Assembly (NCBI GenBank): GCA_029260755.1
Contig: JAJDCQ010000089.1
Coordinates: forward strand, 1-54,077
Length of the DNA stretch: 54,077 bases
Direction: 5' to 3'
Source: Planctomycetota bacterium
Lineage (GTDB): Bacteria; Planctomycetota; J058; JAJDCQ01
The notes beneath the pieces were generated by a model. The model saw only the letters and a list, made by a program, of their open reading frames with translations, had not been told where the DNA came from and searched no databases. Below, piece by piece: positions 45,990-54,077 of this stretch. Within the stretch, counting starts at the first letter, position 1; each line of letters starts with the position of its first letter. Position numbers and translations under genes: made by a program.

Positions 45990-48266
45990 ATGCCGAGCGC
46001 GAGCGGCCTCCATCTTCCGTCCGACCTCCCCGACGAGGTCCGTCGAGCCGCGGCCGACCCGCAGCGCGTGGTCGGCCGCTACGTCCTCATCGAGGAGCTC
46101 GGCCGCGGCGGGATGGGCGTCGTCTGGCGGGCGTGGGACGTCAGCCTCAAGCGCGCCGTCGCGATGAAGACCCTCCTCGAGACGGGGACGGCCTCCGACG
46201 AGGCGCGCTGGCACCGATTCCGACGGGAGGCGCAGGCCGCCGCCCGACTCCACCACCCGGGGATCGTCGCCGTGCACGAGGTCGGCGAGCACCTCGGCCA
46301 CCCGTTCATCGTGATGGAGCTCGTCGAGGGCCCCGACCTCGAGACGAAGCTCCGCGGCGAGCCGATGCCTCCGCTGCGCGTCGCGGCGCTCGTCGCCGCC
46401 ATCGCGCGGGCGCTCGAGCACGCCCACGCCGAGGGCATCGTCCATCGCGACGTCAAGCCCGAGAACGTCATCGTGGACCGGGACGGGGAGCCGCACCTCA
46501 CCGACTTCGGTCTCGCCCGCCAGGTCGAGGGGGCGAGCCGGCTCACCAGGACGGGCCAGGTCCTCGGAACGCCGTCCTACATGGCGCCCGAGCAGGCGGG
46601 CTTCGGCGACGGGAAGATCGTCCCGGCGACCGATGTCTACGCCCTCGGCGGCCTCCTCTATCGGGCGCTGGTCGGGCGCCCGCCCTTCGAGGGGGAGAAC
46701 GCCGTCAACCTGGTCCGGCAGGTGCTCTTCGACGAGCCCCAGGCGCCGGACGCGATCCGCGAGGGCCTCCACCCCGACCTCTCGACGATCGCGCTCCGTT
46801 GCCTCGAGAAGGAGGCCGACCGTCGGTATCGGTCCGCGGGCGCGCTGGCGGACGAGCTCGATCGGTTCTGCGCGGGCGAGGCGATCGAGGCGCGGCCGAT
46901 CGGGCGCGTCAGCCGCGTCCAGCGCTGGGTCCGACGCAACCGCGTCCTCGCCGGCGTCGTCTCGATGGGCGCGATCGTGACGCTCGGCCTCGTCGTCTTC
47001 GCCCTCGGCCAGATCATCGCCGGGGCGCGCCTCGCCGCCGGACGCGACGAGGCGGTCCGCTCGGCGTCGGCGCGCGCGATCGAGGGCGAGCGCGCGGCCG
47101 CCGTCGGCGCCGCCCGCGACGCGGCGAAGCGCGCCGCCCGCGCGTTCGCCGACGTCGGCACCCTGCCGCCGGCCGCCGCCCGCGACGACGCCCTGCGCCG
47201 CCGGCGCTCCGACCTCGTCCTCGCGACCGGCCTCGAGGCGCTCGCGGCCGCCCGCCGCCTCGTCCACGTCGCCCCCGACGACGAGGAGGCGGCCCGGCTC
47301 GCCTTCGACGCGGCGATGGCGCTCGGCACCTCCGCCCTCGAGGCCGAGCAGTGGAGCCTCGCGGCGAGCGCCTTCGAGAAGGCCGGCGACCTCGGCATCG
47401 ACGACGCGGCCGCGGCCGCCCAGCGAGCCCGCGTCGAGACGCTGCGGGATGAGGCACGCCGCGCGGCCACCCGTTCGGTCGAGCAGATCCTCGAGGCGGC
47501 CCGGACCGGCGCCCTCAACCGGGAGGCCTCGGGCGCCGACGACGCGGTGTTCACGCTCGTCGGTGATGGCTCGCCCGAGACGGTCGCCATCCTCGCCCGC
47601 GGCCTCGACGAGATGACCGCCCGCCTGAACGAGGTGACCGCGGAGGTCTACCGCGCGGTCGCCGAGCCGCTCGAGGACGAGGCGACCGCGGGGGCCAAGC
47701 GGATCGAGGGCGTCGACGACGCCGTCGCGGCGCTCGCCGCGCTCGGACCGGGGACGGAGCTCCCCGCGCCGCACCGCAAGACGATCGCCGCCCTCGACCG
47801 CCGCATCGGGGCGCGCCGCAGCCGCGGGATCGCGGCGATGTTCGGAGATGGCCCGACCGGCGCCCAGGACTCGAAGGTCGGCATCATGTTCGTGCCCGCC
47901 ACGCAGCAGCTCGCCGACGGGAAGGTGAGCACCGTCGACAACATCGGGAGGCTCCGGACCGACGCCCGCCTCGTCATCGCCGAGGCGCAGTCGAAGCGGC
48001 TCCGGCGCGAGCTGGGCATGGCGCGGCTCTGCTGCCGGGCGCTCGGACGGATCGGCGTCCGCCGGACCGCGGTCGAGGCGCTCGGGCGCTACCTCCGGGC
48101 GGAGCGCGACCCGGTCCGCGCCGCCGATGCGGCGATCGCGCTGTTGCTGATCGGGGGCAAGAAGGCGCGACGCCACCTCGCGGCAGCGAAGGAGCGGTTC
48201 GGCGAGGACGAGCTCGCCGCCCGCCTCGAGGAGTTCCTCGAGCGGACCGGGCGGGGAGGTCCGTGA
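45987..48266 (+). CDS. Ser/Thr protein kinase with central module, no TPR array
   Basis: A 759-residue kinase starting at tandem ATGs (45987, 45990). A short lead (DLPDEVRRAAADPQRVVGRYV) resembles that in the next kinase (DLPPEVAAVIADPSRRIGRYV). The kinase domain has GRGGMGVVWRA, AMKTL, HRDVKPEN (about 153), DFGLAR and GTPSYMAPEQ, all intact. A membrane helix lies at about 322-342. The C-terminal 420 residues are the helical central module shared with three other kinases (EQWSLAASAFEKAGDLGIDD, LCCRALGRIGVRRTAVEALG), ending without TPRs. Its last four bases (GTGA) start the next kinase, so both are co-translated. Confidence 0.92.
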   Translation: MMPSASGLHLPSDLPDEVRRAAADPQRVVGRYVLIEELGRGGMGVVWRAWDVSLKRAVAMKTLLETGTASDEARWHRFRREAQAAARLHHPGIVAVHEVGEHLGHPFIVMELVEGPDLETKLRGEPMPPLRVAALVAAIARALEHAHAEGIVHRDVKPENVIVDRDGEPHLTDFGLARQVEGASRLTRTGQVLGTPSYMAPEQAGFGDGKIVPATDVYALGGLLYRALVGRPPFEGENAVNLVRQVLFDEPQAPDAIREGLHPDLSTIALRCLEKEADRRYRSAGALADELDRFCAGEAIEARPIGRVSRVQRWVRRNRVLAGVVSMGAIVTLGLVVFALGQIIAGARLAAGRDEAVRSASARAIEGERAAAVGAARDAAKRAARAFADVGTLPPAAARDDALRRRRSDLVLATGLEALAAARRLVHVAPDDEEAARLAFDAAMALGTSALEAEQWSLAASAFEKAGDLGIDDAAAAAQRARVETLRDEARRAATRSVEQILEAARTGALNREASGADDAVFTLVGDGSPETVAILARGLDEMTARLNEVTAEVYRAVAEPLEDEATAGAKRIEGVDDAVAALAALGPGTELPAPHRKTIAALDRRIGARRSRGIAAMFGDGPTGAQDSKVGIMFVPATQQLADGKVSTVDNIGRLRTDARLVIAEAQSKRLRRELGMARLCCRALGRIGVRRTAVEALGRYLRAERDPVRAADAAIALLLIGGKKARRHLAAAKERFGEDELAARLEEFLERTGRGGP

Positions 48267-51200
48267 GCGTGGCGGCTCCCGGTCCGCACCCGGCGGTCGT
48301 GGCCGACCTCGGCCTGGCGAGGAACCTCGTCGGCACCGGTCGCCTCGCCCGGGCGGAGCTCGAAGGGATCGTGCGCGAGGCGCGCGCATCGGGGATGCCC
48401 GGCGCGATCGGATCGGCGCTGCTCGCGCGTGGCCTCGTCACCGTCGATCAGCTCGCGGAGGCGAGGCGCGCCGCGACGGCCGCCGCATCAGGCCGGGCCG
48501 CGGCCGCGTCTGCCTCCGGCCGCTCGCCCGCCGGCTCGCCCGCCGGCTCGTCCACGGCGCGCCGACCGGCCAGCCCCGGGGGATCCGCCGCCGGATCGGC
48601 GCGACTCGCGCCGGCCTCCGCGAGCGGGTCCCGTCAGGGGCCCGCCGCCGGATCGTCCGGACGCGTCTCGCCCTCGGACGCCAGCGGCCAGATCCGACCC
48701 GGCGCCAGCGGCCGGATCCGACCCGCGTCCGAGAGCGACGACGACCTCCCCCCCGAGGTGGCGGCCGTCATCGCCGACCCGAGCCGGCGGATCGGACGTT
48801 ACGTCGTGACCGGCGAGCTCGGGCGCGGTGGCATGGCCATCGTCTACCGGGCGTGGGACCTCGAGCTCCGCCGCCCGGTCGCGATCAAGATGGTGGCCGA
48901 TCAGGGCGGCGACCCGACCCGGCGGGAGCGCTTCGCCCGCGAGGGCGCGGCGGTCGCCCGCCTCCGCCACCCGGCGATCGTCCGCGTCTTCGAGAGCGGG
49001 ATCCACCAGGATCGCCCGTACATGGCGATGGAGCTGGTCGAGGGCGGCAGCCTCGAGGAGGTTCTCCAGAAGGGCTCCCTTCCGCCGAAGCGGATCGTCG
49101 AGATCGCCGCGACGATCGCCGACGCCCTCGCCCACGCCCACGACGCCGGCGTCGTCCACCGCGACGTCAAGCCCGAGAACGTCCTGATCGATCGCGAGGG
49201 CGCCGCCCATCTGACCGACTTCGGCCTGGCCGTCGACGCCGCCGAGGTCGAGCGCCTCACCAGGACGGGCCAGCTCGTCGGAACGCCCGCCTACATGGCG
49301 CCCGAGCAGATCGACCGGCGCCGCCCGATCGGCCCCGGGACCGACGTCTACGGCCTCGGCGCGATGATCTACCGGGCCCTCGCCGGACGCCCGCCGTTCG
49401 AGGGGGACACCGCCCTGGCGCTGGTCGCGAAGGTGCTGCGGAGCGAGGCGGCGCCGCTCCGCCGGGTCGCTCGCCGCGTTCATCCCGACCTCGAGACGAT
49501 CGTCCACGCGACCCTCGAGAAGGACCCGGCCGGGCGGTACGGCGGATCGGTCCGGGAGCTCGCGGCCGACCTCCGCCGCTTCCTCGGCGGCGAGCCGATC
49601 CAGGCGCGGCCGATCGGCCGCCTCGAGCGGTGGCGGCGAACGGCCCGACGCAACCCGCTCCTCGCCGTGGCCACCCTCGGCGTCCCGGTGATCGTCCTCG
49701 CCGGCGGCGTGGCGGCGATCGGCGCGGTGGCATCCCGGCGCCGGGCCGAGGCGACGAGCGAGCGCGCCGTCGCGCGGGCCGAGACCGATGCCGTCGCCGC
49801 CGAGCGGCGACGCGCCGTCGACGAGGCGCGGGCGGCGGCGACGGCCGCCGCCGCCGCCTTCGAGGAGGCGCGGGCCGCGAGCGCGGACCACGGCGGACGG
49901 GCCATCGACGCGATCTTCGCCCGCGGCCTCGACGCCCTCGACGCGACCGACCGGCTCCTCGCCCTCGCGCCGGGCGAGGAGGGGCGCGCGTTCGAGGTCG
50001 CGATGGCGCTCGGCGAGGCGGCCGTCGGCGCCGAGCAATGGAGCGTCGCCGAGCGCGCGTTCGAGCGCGCCGCCGAGCTCGGCGTCGACGACGTGCGCGC
50101 CCGCGCTGCCCTCGAGAGCGTCGACGGGCGCCGCGAGCGGGCGCAGACGGACCGCCGGAACGCGGTCGACGAGGAGATCGTCCGCGCGAAGGACCTCGTC
50201 GCGACCCGGGAGGGCTACGAGGAAGCCCTCTTCTCCCTGGTCGGCCTCGGGGGACCCGCCGCCGCGGACGCCCTCTCCGAGCTGCTCGGCGAGATCGACC
50301 TCGACCTCCGCCTGGCCGCGCGCGCCGCGCTCCTCGAGGCGGCGCACCCCCGGCCCGAGGACGGCCCGGACGCGGAGCCGATCGAGGACCTCGCCCGGTG
50401 CGTCGACGCGTGGCTCGCGCTCGGTCCCGGGGAGACCGCTCCGGTCGAGGTGCGCGGCCCGGTCGAGCGCGCCGTCCTGCGGCTCGAGCGCCGCGCCGGG
50501 CTCGAGGTCGGCCCGAGCGACGCCGTGGTCGGGTCCCAACGCATCCTGGCCGTGATCGCCCGGGCGCAACGCGATGCGGTTCCCCAGGAGCGGCTCGCCC
50601 TCGCCGATCTCGCCAGCGACGCGCTCGGACGCATCGGGGTGCGCCGCGCCGCGGTCGAGGCGCTCGGTCGCCATCTCTTCGCCCAGGCGATCGAGGATTA
50701 CGCGGTGCACGCCGGGGTGGCCCTCGCCCGTCTCGGCGGACCGCGAGCGCTCGAGCTGGTCCTCGGGTCGCTCGATCGCTTCGGCGTCGCCGGCGTCTTC
50801 TGGGTCGTCGTGACCAAGCACATGCGCCACATCGACGTCGACCCGGTCCTGACCGGAGAGACGGCCGAGGCCTACCGCATCCGCGGACAGGTGCGCTCGT
50901 TCCGGGGCGACCACGCCGCCGCGGCGAGCGACCTCGACCGTGCCGTGCAGCTCGGTCCCGAGAGCGCGGTCGTCTGGAACGAGCGCGGCCTGGCCCGCCT
51001 GCGGGCGAAGCGGCTCGATGAGGCGGTCGAGGACTTCGCCAAGGCCGTGGAGGTCGATCCGAAGCTCGCCGTGGCGTGGAACAACCTCGGCCTCGCGCGC
51101 CTGCAGTCCGGCGGGGCGACCGTCCGGACGCTCGAGGCCTTCGACCGCGCGCTCGAGCTCGACCCGGGTCTCGTCTCGGCCTGGTCGAACCGCGGCACGA

Positions 51201-52504
51201 CGAAGCTCCAGCGACGGCAAGACCACGCCGGAGCGCTGACCGACTTCGACGAGGCGCTGCGACGCAGCCCCGGGCGTGCGGACATCCACGGCATGCGATC
51301 GATCGCCCTGGCGGCGCTGGGCCGCACTGACCACGCGCGCGCCGCGGCCGATCGAGCCCTCGCGCTCTCGTCGGGCGTGACCGACGCGTGGGTCGGGCTC
51401 GGGATGGCCGCTCAGGTCGAGGGCGACCATCAGGGCACGATCGCCGCCGCGAACCGCGCGATCGAGCTCGACGCGTCGATCACGGCGGCATGGGCTCAGC
51501 GCGGCCTCGCTCACTACAACCTCGGCCGCTACGAGGAGGCCGTCGCCGACTTCGACCGCGCTCTCGAGCTCGAGCCGGGCCTGGCGATCGTCTACAGCAA
51601 TCGCGCCCTCTGCCATCAGGCGCGAGGCAACCTCGCCGAGGGGCTCGTCGACGCGGAGCGGGCGTGCGAGCTGGCGCCGGACCTGGCGATGGCCTGGCTG
51701 AACCGGGGGATGCTGCTCCAGGCGTCCGGGCGGCTCGACGAGGCCATCGCGATCTTCGACCGCGCCCTCGAGAACGATCCCGGCATCGCGATCGGCTGGA
51801 ACAACCGGGGGATCTGCCACCACGCGCTCGGCAAACTGAAGGCGGCGCGACGCGACTTCGCCCGCGCGGTCGAGATCGACCCGAACCTCGCGATGTCCTG
51901 GAGCAACCTCGCCCTCGCCCGCTATCAGCTCGGCGAGCACGAGAAGGCGTTCGCCGACGCGCGGCGGGCGTTGAAGCTCGATCCGAGCCTGGCGGTCGCG
52001 CACAACAACGCGGGGACGGCGGCGCTCATCCTCGGGAGGTTCAAGCCGGCGCGCGAGCACCTCGAGAAGGCGGTCGAGCTCGAGCCGGGCCTCGCGATCG
52101 CGTGGAGCAACCTCGGCGAGATCCATCGGCAGCAGAAGCGCTACCCCGACGCCGAGCGCTGCCTGAACCGGGCGCTCGAGCTGATGCCGCGGATGGCGCT
52201 GGTGTGGAACAACCGCGGCCTGGTCCGCTACGAGCAAGGCAAGAAGGCCGAGGCGATCGCCGACTACGACCGCGCGATCGAGCTCGAAGGCGATGGCGTG
52301 CCGATCGCCTGGTGGAACCGCGGCGACGCCCACCTCTCGACGGGGAAGAAGCGGAAGGCGCTGGCCGACTTTCGCCACTTCGTGAAGATCGCGCCGAAGA
52401 ACCACAACCGGATGAAGCAGGCCAAGGGCCACATCCAGCGGCTCTCGACGGAGCTGAAGAAGACGAAGAAGAAGCCGAAGAGGGCCCCGACCCGCGAGCC
52501 GTAG
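48263..52504 (+). CDS. Ser/Thr protein kinase with N-terminal extension, central module and TPR array
   Basis: A 1413-residue kinase, the largest gene in the window. An N-terminal helical segment (about 10-70, LVGTGRLARAELEGIVREA then LLARGLVTVDQLAEARRA) resembles MshEN/GspE-N-type modules. A Ser/Gly/Ala-rich linker (about 71-165) contains a duplicated ASGxIRP unit. The kinase domain then has GRGGMAIVYRA, AIKMV, HRDVKPEN (about 299), DFGLAV and GTPAYMAPEQ. A membrane helix (about 463-488), the shared central module (EQWSVAERAFERAAELGVDD, DLASDALGRIGV) and about 15 TPRs (about 870-1395) follow, ending in a Lys-rich tail. The GTG start overlaps the previous kinase stop. Confidence 0.93.
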   Translation: MSVAAPGPHPAVVADLGLARNLVGTGRLARAELEGIVREARASGMPGAIGSALLARGLVTVDQLAEARRAATAAASGRAAAASASGRSPAGSPAGSSTARRPASPGGSAAGSARLAPASASGSRQGPAAGSSGRVSPSDASGQIRPGASGRIRPASESDDDLPPEVAAVIADPSRRIGRYVVTGELGRGGMAIVYRAWDLELRRPVAIKMVADQGGDPTRRERFAREGAAVARLRHPAIVRVFESGIHQDRPYMAMELVEGGSLEEVLQKGSLPPKRIVEIAATIADALAHAHDAGVVHRDVKPENVLIDREGAAHLTDFGLAVDAAEVERLTRTGQLVGTPAYMAPEQIDRRRPIGPGTDVYGLGAMIYRALAGRPPFEGDTALALVAKVLRSEAAPLRRVARRVHPDLETIVHATLEKDPAGRYGGSVRELAADLRRFLGGEPIQARPIGRLERWRRTARRNPLLAVATLGVPVIVLAGGVAAIGAVASRRRAEATSERAVARAETDAVAAERRRAVDEARAAATAAAAAFEEARAASADHGGRAIDAIFARGLDALDATDRLLALAPGEEGRAFEVAMALGEAAVGAEQWSVAERAFERAAELGVDDVRARAALESVDGRRERAQTDRRNAVDEEIVRAKDLVATREGYEEALFSLVGLGGPAAADALSELLGEIDLDLRLAARAALLEAAHPRPEDGPDAEPIEDLARCVDAWLALGPGETAPVEVRGPVERAVLRLERRAGLEVGPSDAVVGSQRILAVIARAQRDAVPQERLALADLASDALGRIGVRRAAVEALGRHLFAQAIEDYAVHAGVALARLGGPRALELVLGSLDRFGVAGVFWVVVTKHMRHIDVDPVLTGETAEAYRIRGQVRSFRGDHAAAASDLDRAVQLGPESAVVWNERGLARLRAKRLDEAVEDFAKAVEVDPKLAVAWNNLGLARLQSGGATVRTLEAFDRALELDPGLVSAWSNRGTTKLQRRQDHAGALTDFDEALRRSPGRADIHGMRSIALAALGRTDHARAAADRALALSSGVTDAWVGLGMAAQVEGDHQGTIAAANRAIELDASITAAWAQRGLAHYNLGRYEEAVADFDRALELEPGLAIVYSNRALCHQARGNLAEGLVDAERACELAPDLAMAWLNRGMLLQASGRLDEAIAIFDRALENDPGIAIGWNNRGICHHALGKLKAARRDFARAVEIDPNLAMSWSNLALARYQLGEHEKAFADARRALKLDPSLAVAHNNAGTAALILGRFKPAREHLEKAVELEPGLAIAWSNLGEIHRQQKRYPDAERCLNRALELMPRMALVWNNRGLVRYEQGKKAEAIADYDRAIELEGDGVPIAWWNRGDAHLSTGKKRKALADFRHFVKIAPKNHNRMKQAKGHIQRLSTELKKTKKKPKRAPTREP
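48679..48726 (+). repeat. 24-bp tandem duplication in the kinase linker
   Basis: Two adjacent 24-nt units (beginning CGCCAGCGGCC and ending GATCCGACCCG) differ by one or two bases and encode the repeated ASGxIRP of the disordered linker. The period keeps the frame, so copy number can vary without disrupting the protein. Confidence 0.65.
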
Positions 52505-53103
52505 CGTCGTTCCTTGGAACACGTGCGTGGGCAATGAGCTCGCGAGCCTCCAGCTCGCACTCCGCGTAATCCGCGTCATCCGCGGTTCCACTCGTTGTTC
52601 GTTCTCCGCCGAAAGAACGAAACCGCGGATTACGCGGATTGCGCGGACTGTTCCGGTCGGCGCCGAGTCGATGCCGCCTCGGAGATTCCGTCGTTCCTGG
52701 AACAGGAGCGTGCGATTGCCGTTGCGATGAACGATCCGCAGATTTCACATCACAGATTGCACAGATTGCCGCGGGCGGGTCCGAGTCGTTGCCGATGCCT
52801 TCGGCGAGAGATGACCGCCTTCGGCAGCTCGTAATCTGCGTAATCTGTGTAATCTGTGGATCGTCAGCCGTTCGGAGCGGGGACTCTCGTGTTCCTGGAA
52901 CACGCGCACGCGATTGCCGTCGCGATGAACGATCCACAGATTCCACAGATTCCACAGATTGCCTCGGGCGGCTCCACGTCCTTGCCGGGGCGCGCCGCGG
53001 CAAGGGATGACCGCCTTCGGCAACTCGTAATCTGAGTAATCTGTGTAATCTGTGGATCGTCACCCGTTCGGGGCGGCAATCACGCACGTTCCTGGAACGG
53101 ACC
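52505..53103. repeat. Three-unit tandem array of hairpin repeats
   Basis: The palindrome GTTCCTTGGAAC or GTTCCTGGAAC occurs at 52509, 52693, 52891 and 53088, marking three units of 184, 198 and 197 nt. Each unit has imperfect inverted arms built from the repeat AGATT(n)CACAGATT or its GC-rich version (CGGATTACGCGGATT), separated by about 80 nt. Units 2 and 3 also share ATGACCGCCTTCGGCA and GATTGCCGT(T/C)GCGATGAACGATCC. The pattern resembles hairpin repeats I have seen in Planctomycetota and Verrucomicrobia genomes. No gene lies inside it. Confidence 0.85.
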
Positions 53104-53352
53104 GCTCGCTCTCGCGCGAGAGGTCGCCGGTGCAGACGGCGGGTCCCGCGGAGCGCACCATTCCGAAAACAATCCTATCACTACACAAACCATGACCCAT
53201 CATCGATGCGTTCGTTCAGAGCGCGGCCCGCCCGTGCCCTCATGTGACACCCCCCTCGGGTATCCTGCCCTCGTCGGCAGGGACCTGGCACGGTCCTACG
53301 AGGTGTAGACCCTCCCTGCTCGACCACGACCCATATACAGTAGGTCTGTGGC
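53104..53352. other. Intergenic region before the AddB-like gene
   Basis: CTCTCGCGCGAGAG (53109-53122) is a perfect palindrome near the left edge. A patch at about 53160-53215 is unusually AT-rich for this genome. A TATACA at 53334-53339 just before the next ATG could serve as a -10 element, but I see no matching -35. Nothing else stands out. Confidence 0.35.
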
Positions 53353-54077
53353 ATGAGCAGGACGAGCGCTCCCCGGCGTCGCGAGGTCCGGATCTCGCTC
53401 GGCGCGCCCCACGATGGGCGGTCCGAGCGGGCGTTCGCCCTCCACGCCGACGCGATCCGCGCGGGGCGGAGCCTGCTCATCGTCCCGAGCCCGTGGCGGG
53501 CTCACCTCGTCCAGCGCTCGCTCGCCGCCGGCGCGCGGGCGAGCGCGCTCCTCGATCCGCTCGTGATGACCTTCGCCGACGCGGCCGCCCGCGTCGCCGG
53601 CGCGGCCGAGGCGGCGCCCGTCCGGGTGATCGGCGAGGCCGAGCGGCTGGTGATCGCCGAGACGCTCGGGCGTGATCCGCGCCGGCCGAGCGATGATCCG
53701 GCCGGACGGTCGCTCGCTCGATCGCTCGCGGGCGCGATCGCCGAGGCGCGGCGTGGCGGCGCGGACGCGACGCGCGATCGGGTCGACGCGATCCCGCGGG
53801 TGCTCAGTCGCCGCGCGCGGGCGTTCGTCGAGGTGCTCGGGCGCTACGAGGACGTGCTCGTCCGCCACGGCGCGACCGACCGCGAGGCGCTCCCGGCGCG
53901 CGCCGCCGCCGCGCTGGCCGCGCGCCCGGGTGCGCTCGCGGGCGCGTTCCCCCGCCTCGAGGCGATCGTCCTCGACGGGTTCGGCGAGCTGCGTCCGGGC
54001 GAGGTCGAGCTCCTCGCCGGCCTCGTCGAGCACGGCGACCTCGCGGCCCTCGTCCTCGCCGATCGCCCGACCGCCGC
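53353..54077 (+). CDS. AddB-like helicase/PD-(D/E)XK nuclease subunit (5' part)
   Basis: The first 241 codons of a gene cut by the window end. The sequence follows the N-terminal UvrD-like domain of AddB/RexB-type proteins: LLIVPSPWRAHLVQRSL, DPLVMTFADAAARV, VIGEAERLVIAETLG, YEDVLVRHGATDREALPARAAAAL and LEAIVLDGFGELRPGEVELLAGL. The Walker A found in some family members is replaced by VPSPWRAHL, as in AddB-type subunits, which lack it. AddAB-type complexes process double-strand ends for RecA-mediated repair. ATG at 53353 opens the recognisable domain. An addA partner would be expected just beyond the window. Confidence 0.7.
   Translation, partial: MSRTSAPRRREVRISLGAPHDGRSERAFALHADAIRAGRSLLIVPSPWRAHLVQRSLAAGARASALLDPLVMTFADAAARVAGAAEAAPVRVIGEAERLVIAETLGRDPRRPSDDPAGRSLARSLAGAIAEARRGGADATRDRVDAIPRVLSRRARAFVEVLGRYEDVLVRHGATDREALPARAAAALAARPGALAGAFPRLEAIVLDGFGELRPGEVELLAGLVEHGDLAALVLADRPTA

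Noticed and set aside
52505..53103. CRISPR array
   Set aside because: Units are about 190 nt, repeats are imperfect inverted arms, and no uniform spacers or cas genes are seen.
53284..53300. Sigma-54 promoter (-24/-12) before the AddB-like gene
   Set aside because: TGGCAC is present but the -12 GC is absent (TACGA follows).

Overview
The window is about 54 kb of very GC-rich bacterial chromosome, with dense genes and short gaps (composition judged by eye). It carries eight eukaryotic-like Ser/Thr protein kinase genes, several with long C-terminal TPR arrays. It also carries two sigma-54 activators, an RbfA variant of the type I associate with Planctomycetota, many GTG starts with GTGA stop/start overlaps, and short dispersed hairpin repeats. 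Together these suggest an uncultured or little-studied member of Planctomycetota. This is inference; a Myxococcota-like lineage is the main alternative.

Layout. 1-7.7 kb: a PhnD-like lipoprotein, an overlapping sensor histidine kinase, a Ser/Thr kinase and an NtrC-type response regulator, probably one signalling locus. 7.7-13.5 kb: four paralogous membrane proteins sharing an H-R-H-x-P motif (three forward, one convergent), which I cannot assign to a known family; this is the best candidate for an undescribed system. 13.5-17.2 kb: a small RbfA-like gene, a ceramidase-like lipoprotein that overlaps it tail to tail, and a frameshifted, degenerate kinase. 17.2-23.5 kb: a kinase translationally coupled to a GAF-AAA sigma-54 activator, divergent from a kinase with a DFD instead of a DFG motif. 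23.6-25.2 kb: a metallophosphoesterase and a small zinc-ribbon membrane protein. 25.2-33.5 kb: a TPR kinase, a phytoene-desaturase-like flavoprotein, two paralogous lipoproteins and an unknown protein with a histone-H1-like tail. 33.5-39.2 kb: class I aldolase fbaB, divergent argC, and a TPR kinase overlapping argC. 39.2-40.4 kb: a decayed island with an RHS-core remnant, an HNH fragment and REP-like hairpins. 40.4-43.7 kb: a reverse-strand trio of SIS-like, FHA plus caspase-like, and nucleotidyltransferase-like proteins, apparently all without intact catalytic motifs. 43.9-45.9 kb: thiol peroxidase tpx and transhydrogenase sthA. 46-52.5 kb: two overlapping kinases. 52.5-53.1 kb: a three-unit tandem hairpin repeat. 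53.35 kb to the end: the start of an AddB-like nuclease/helicase gene.

How the genes may work together (inference). Kinases, an FHA phosphopeptide reader, sigma-54 activators and TPR scaffolds point to a phospho-signalling neighbourhood set among unrelated housekeeping genes (fbaB, argC, tpx, sthA, rbfA-like). Four kinases share the same architecture: kinase, one membrane helix, a conserved central module and mostly TPRs. This suggests expansion by duplication.
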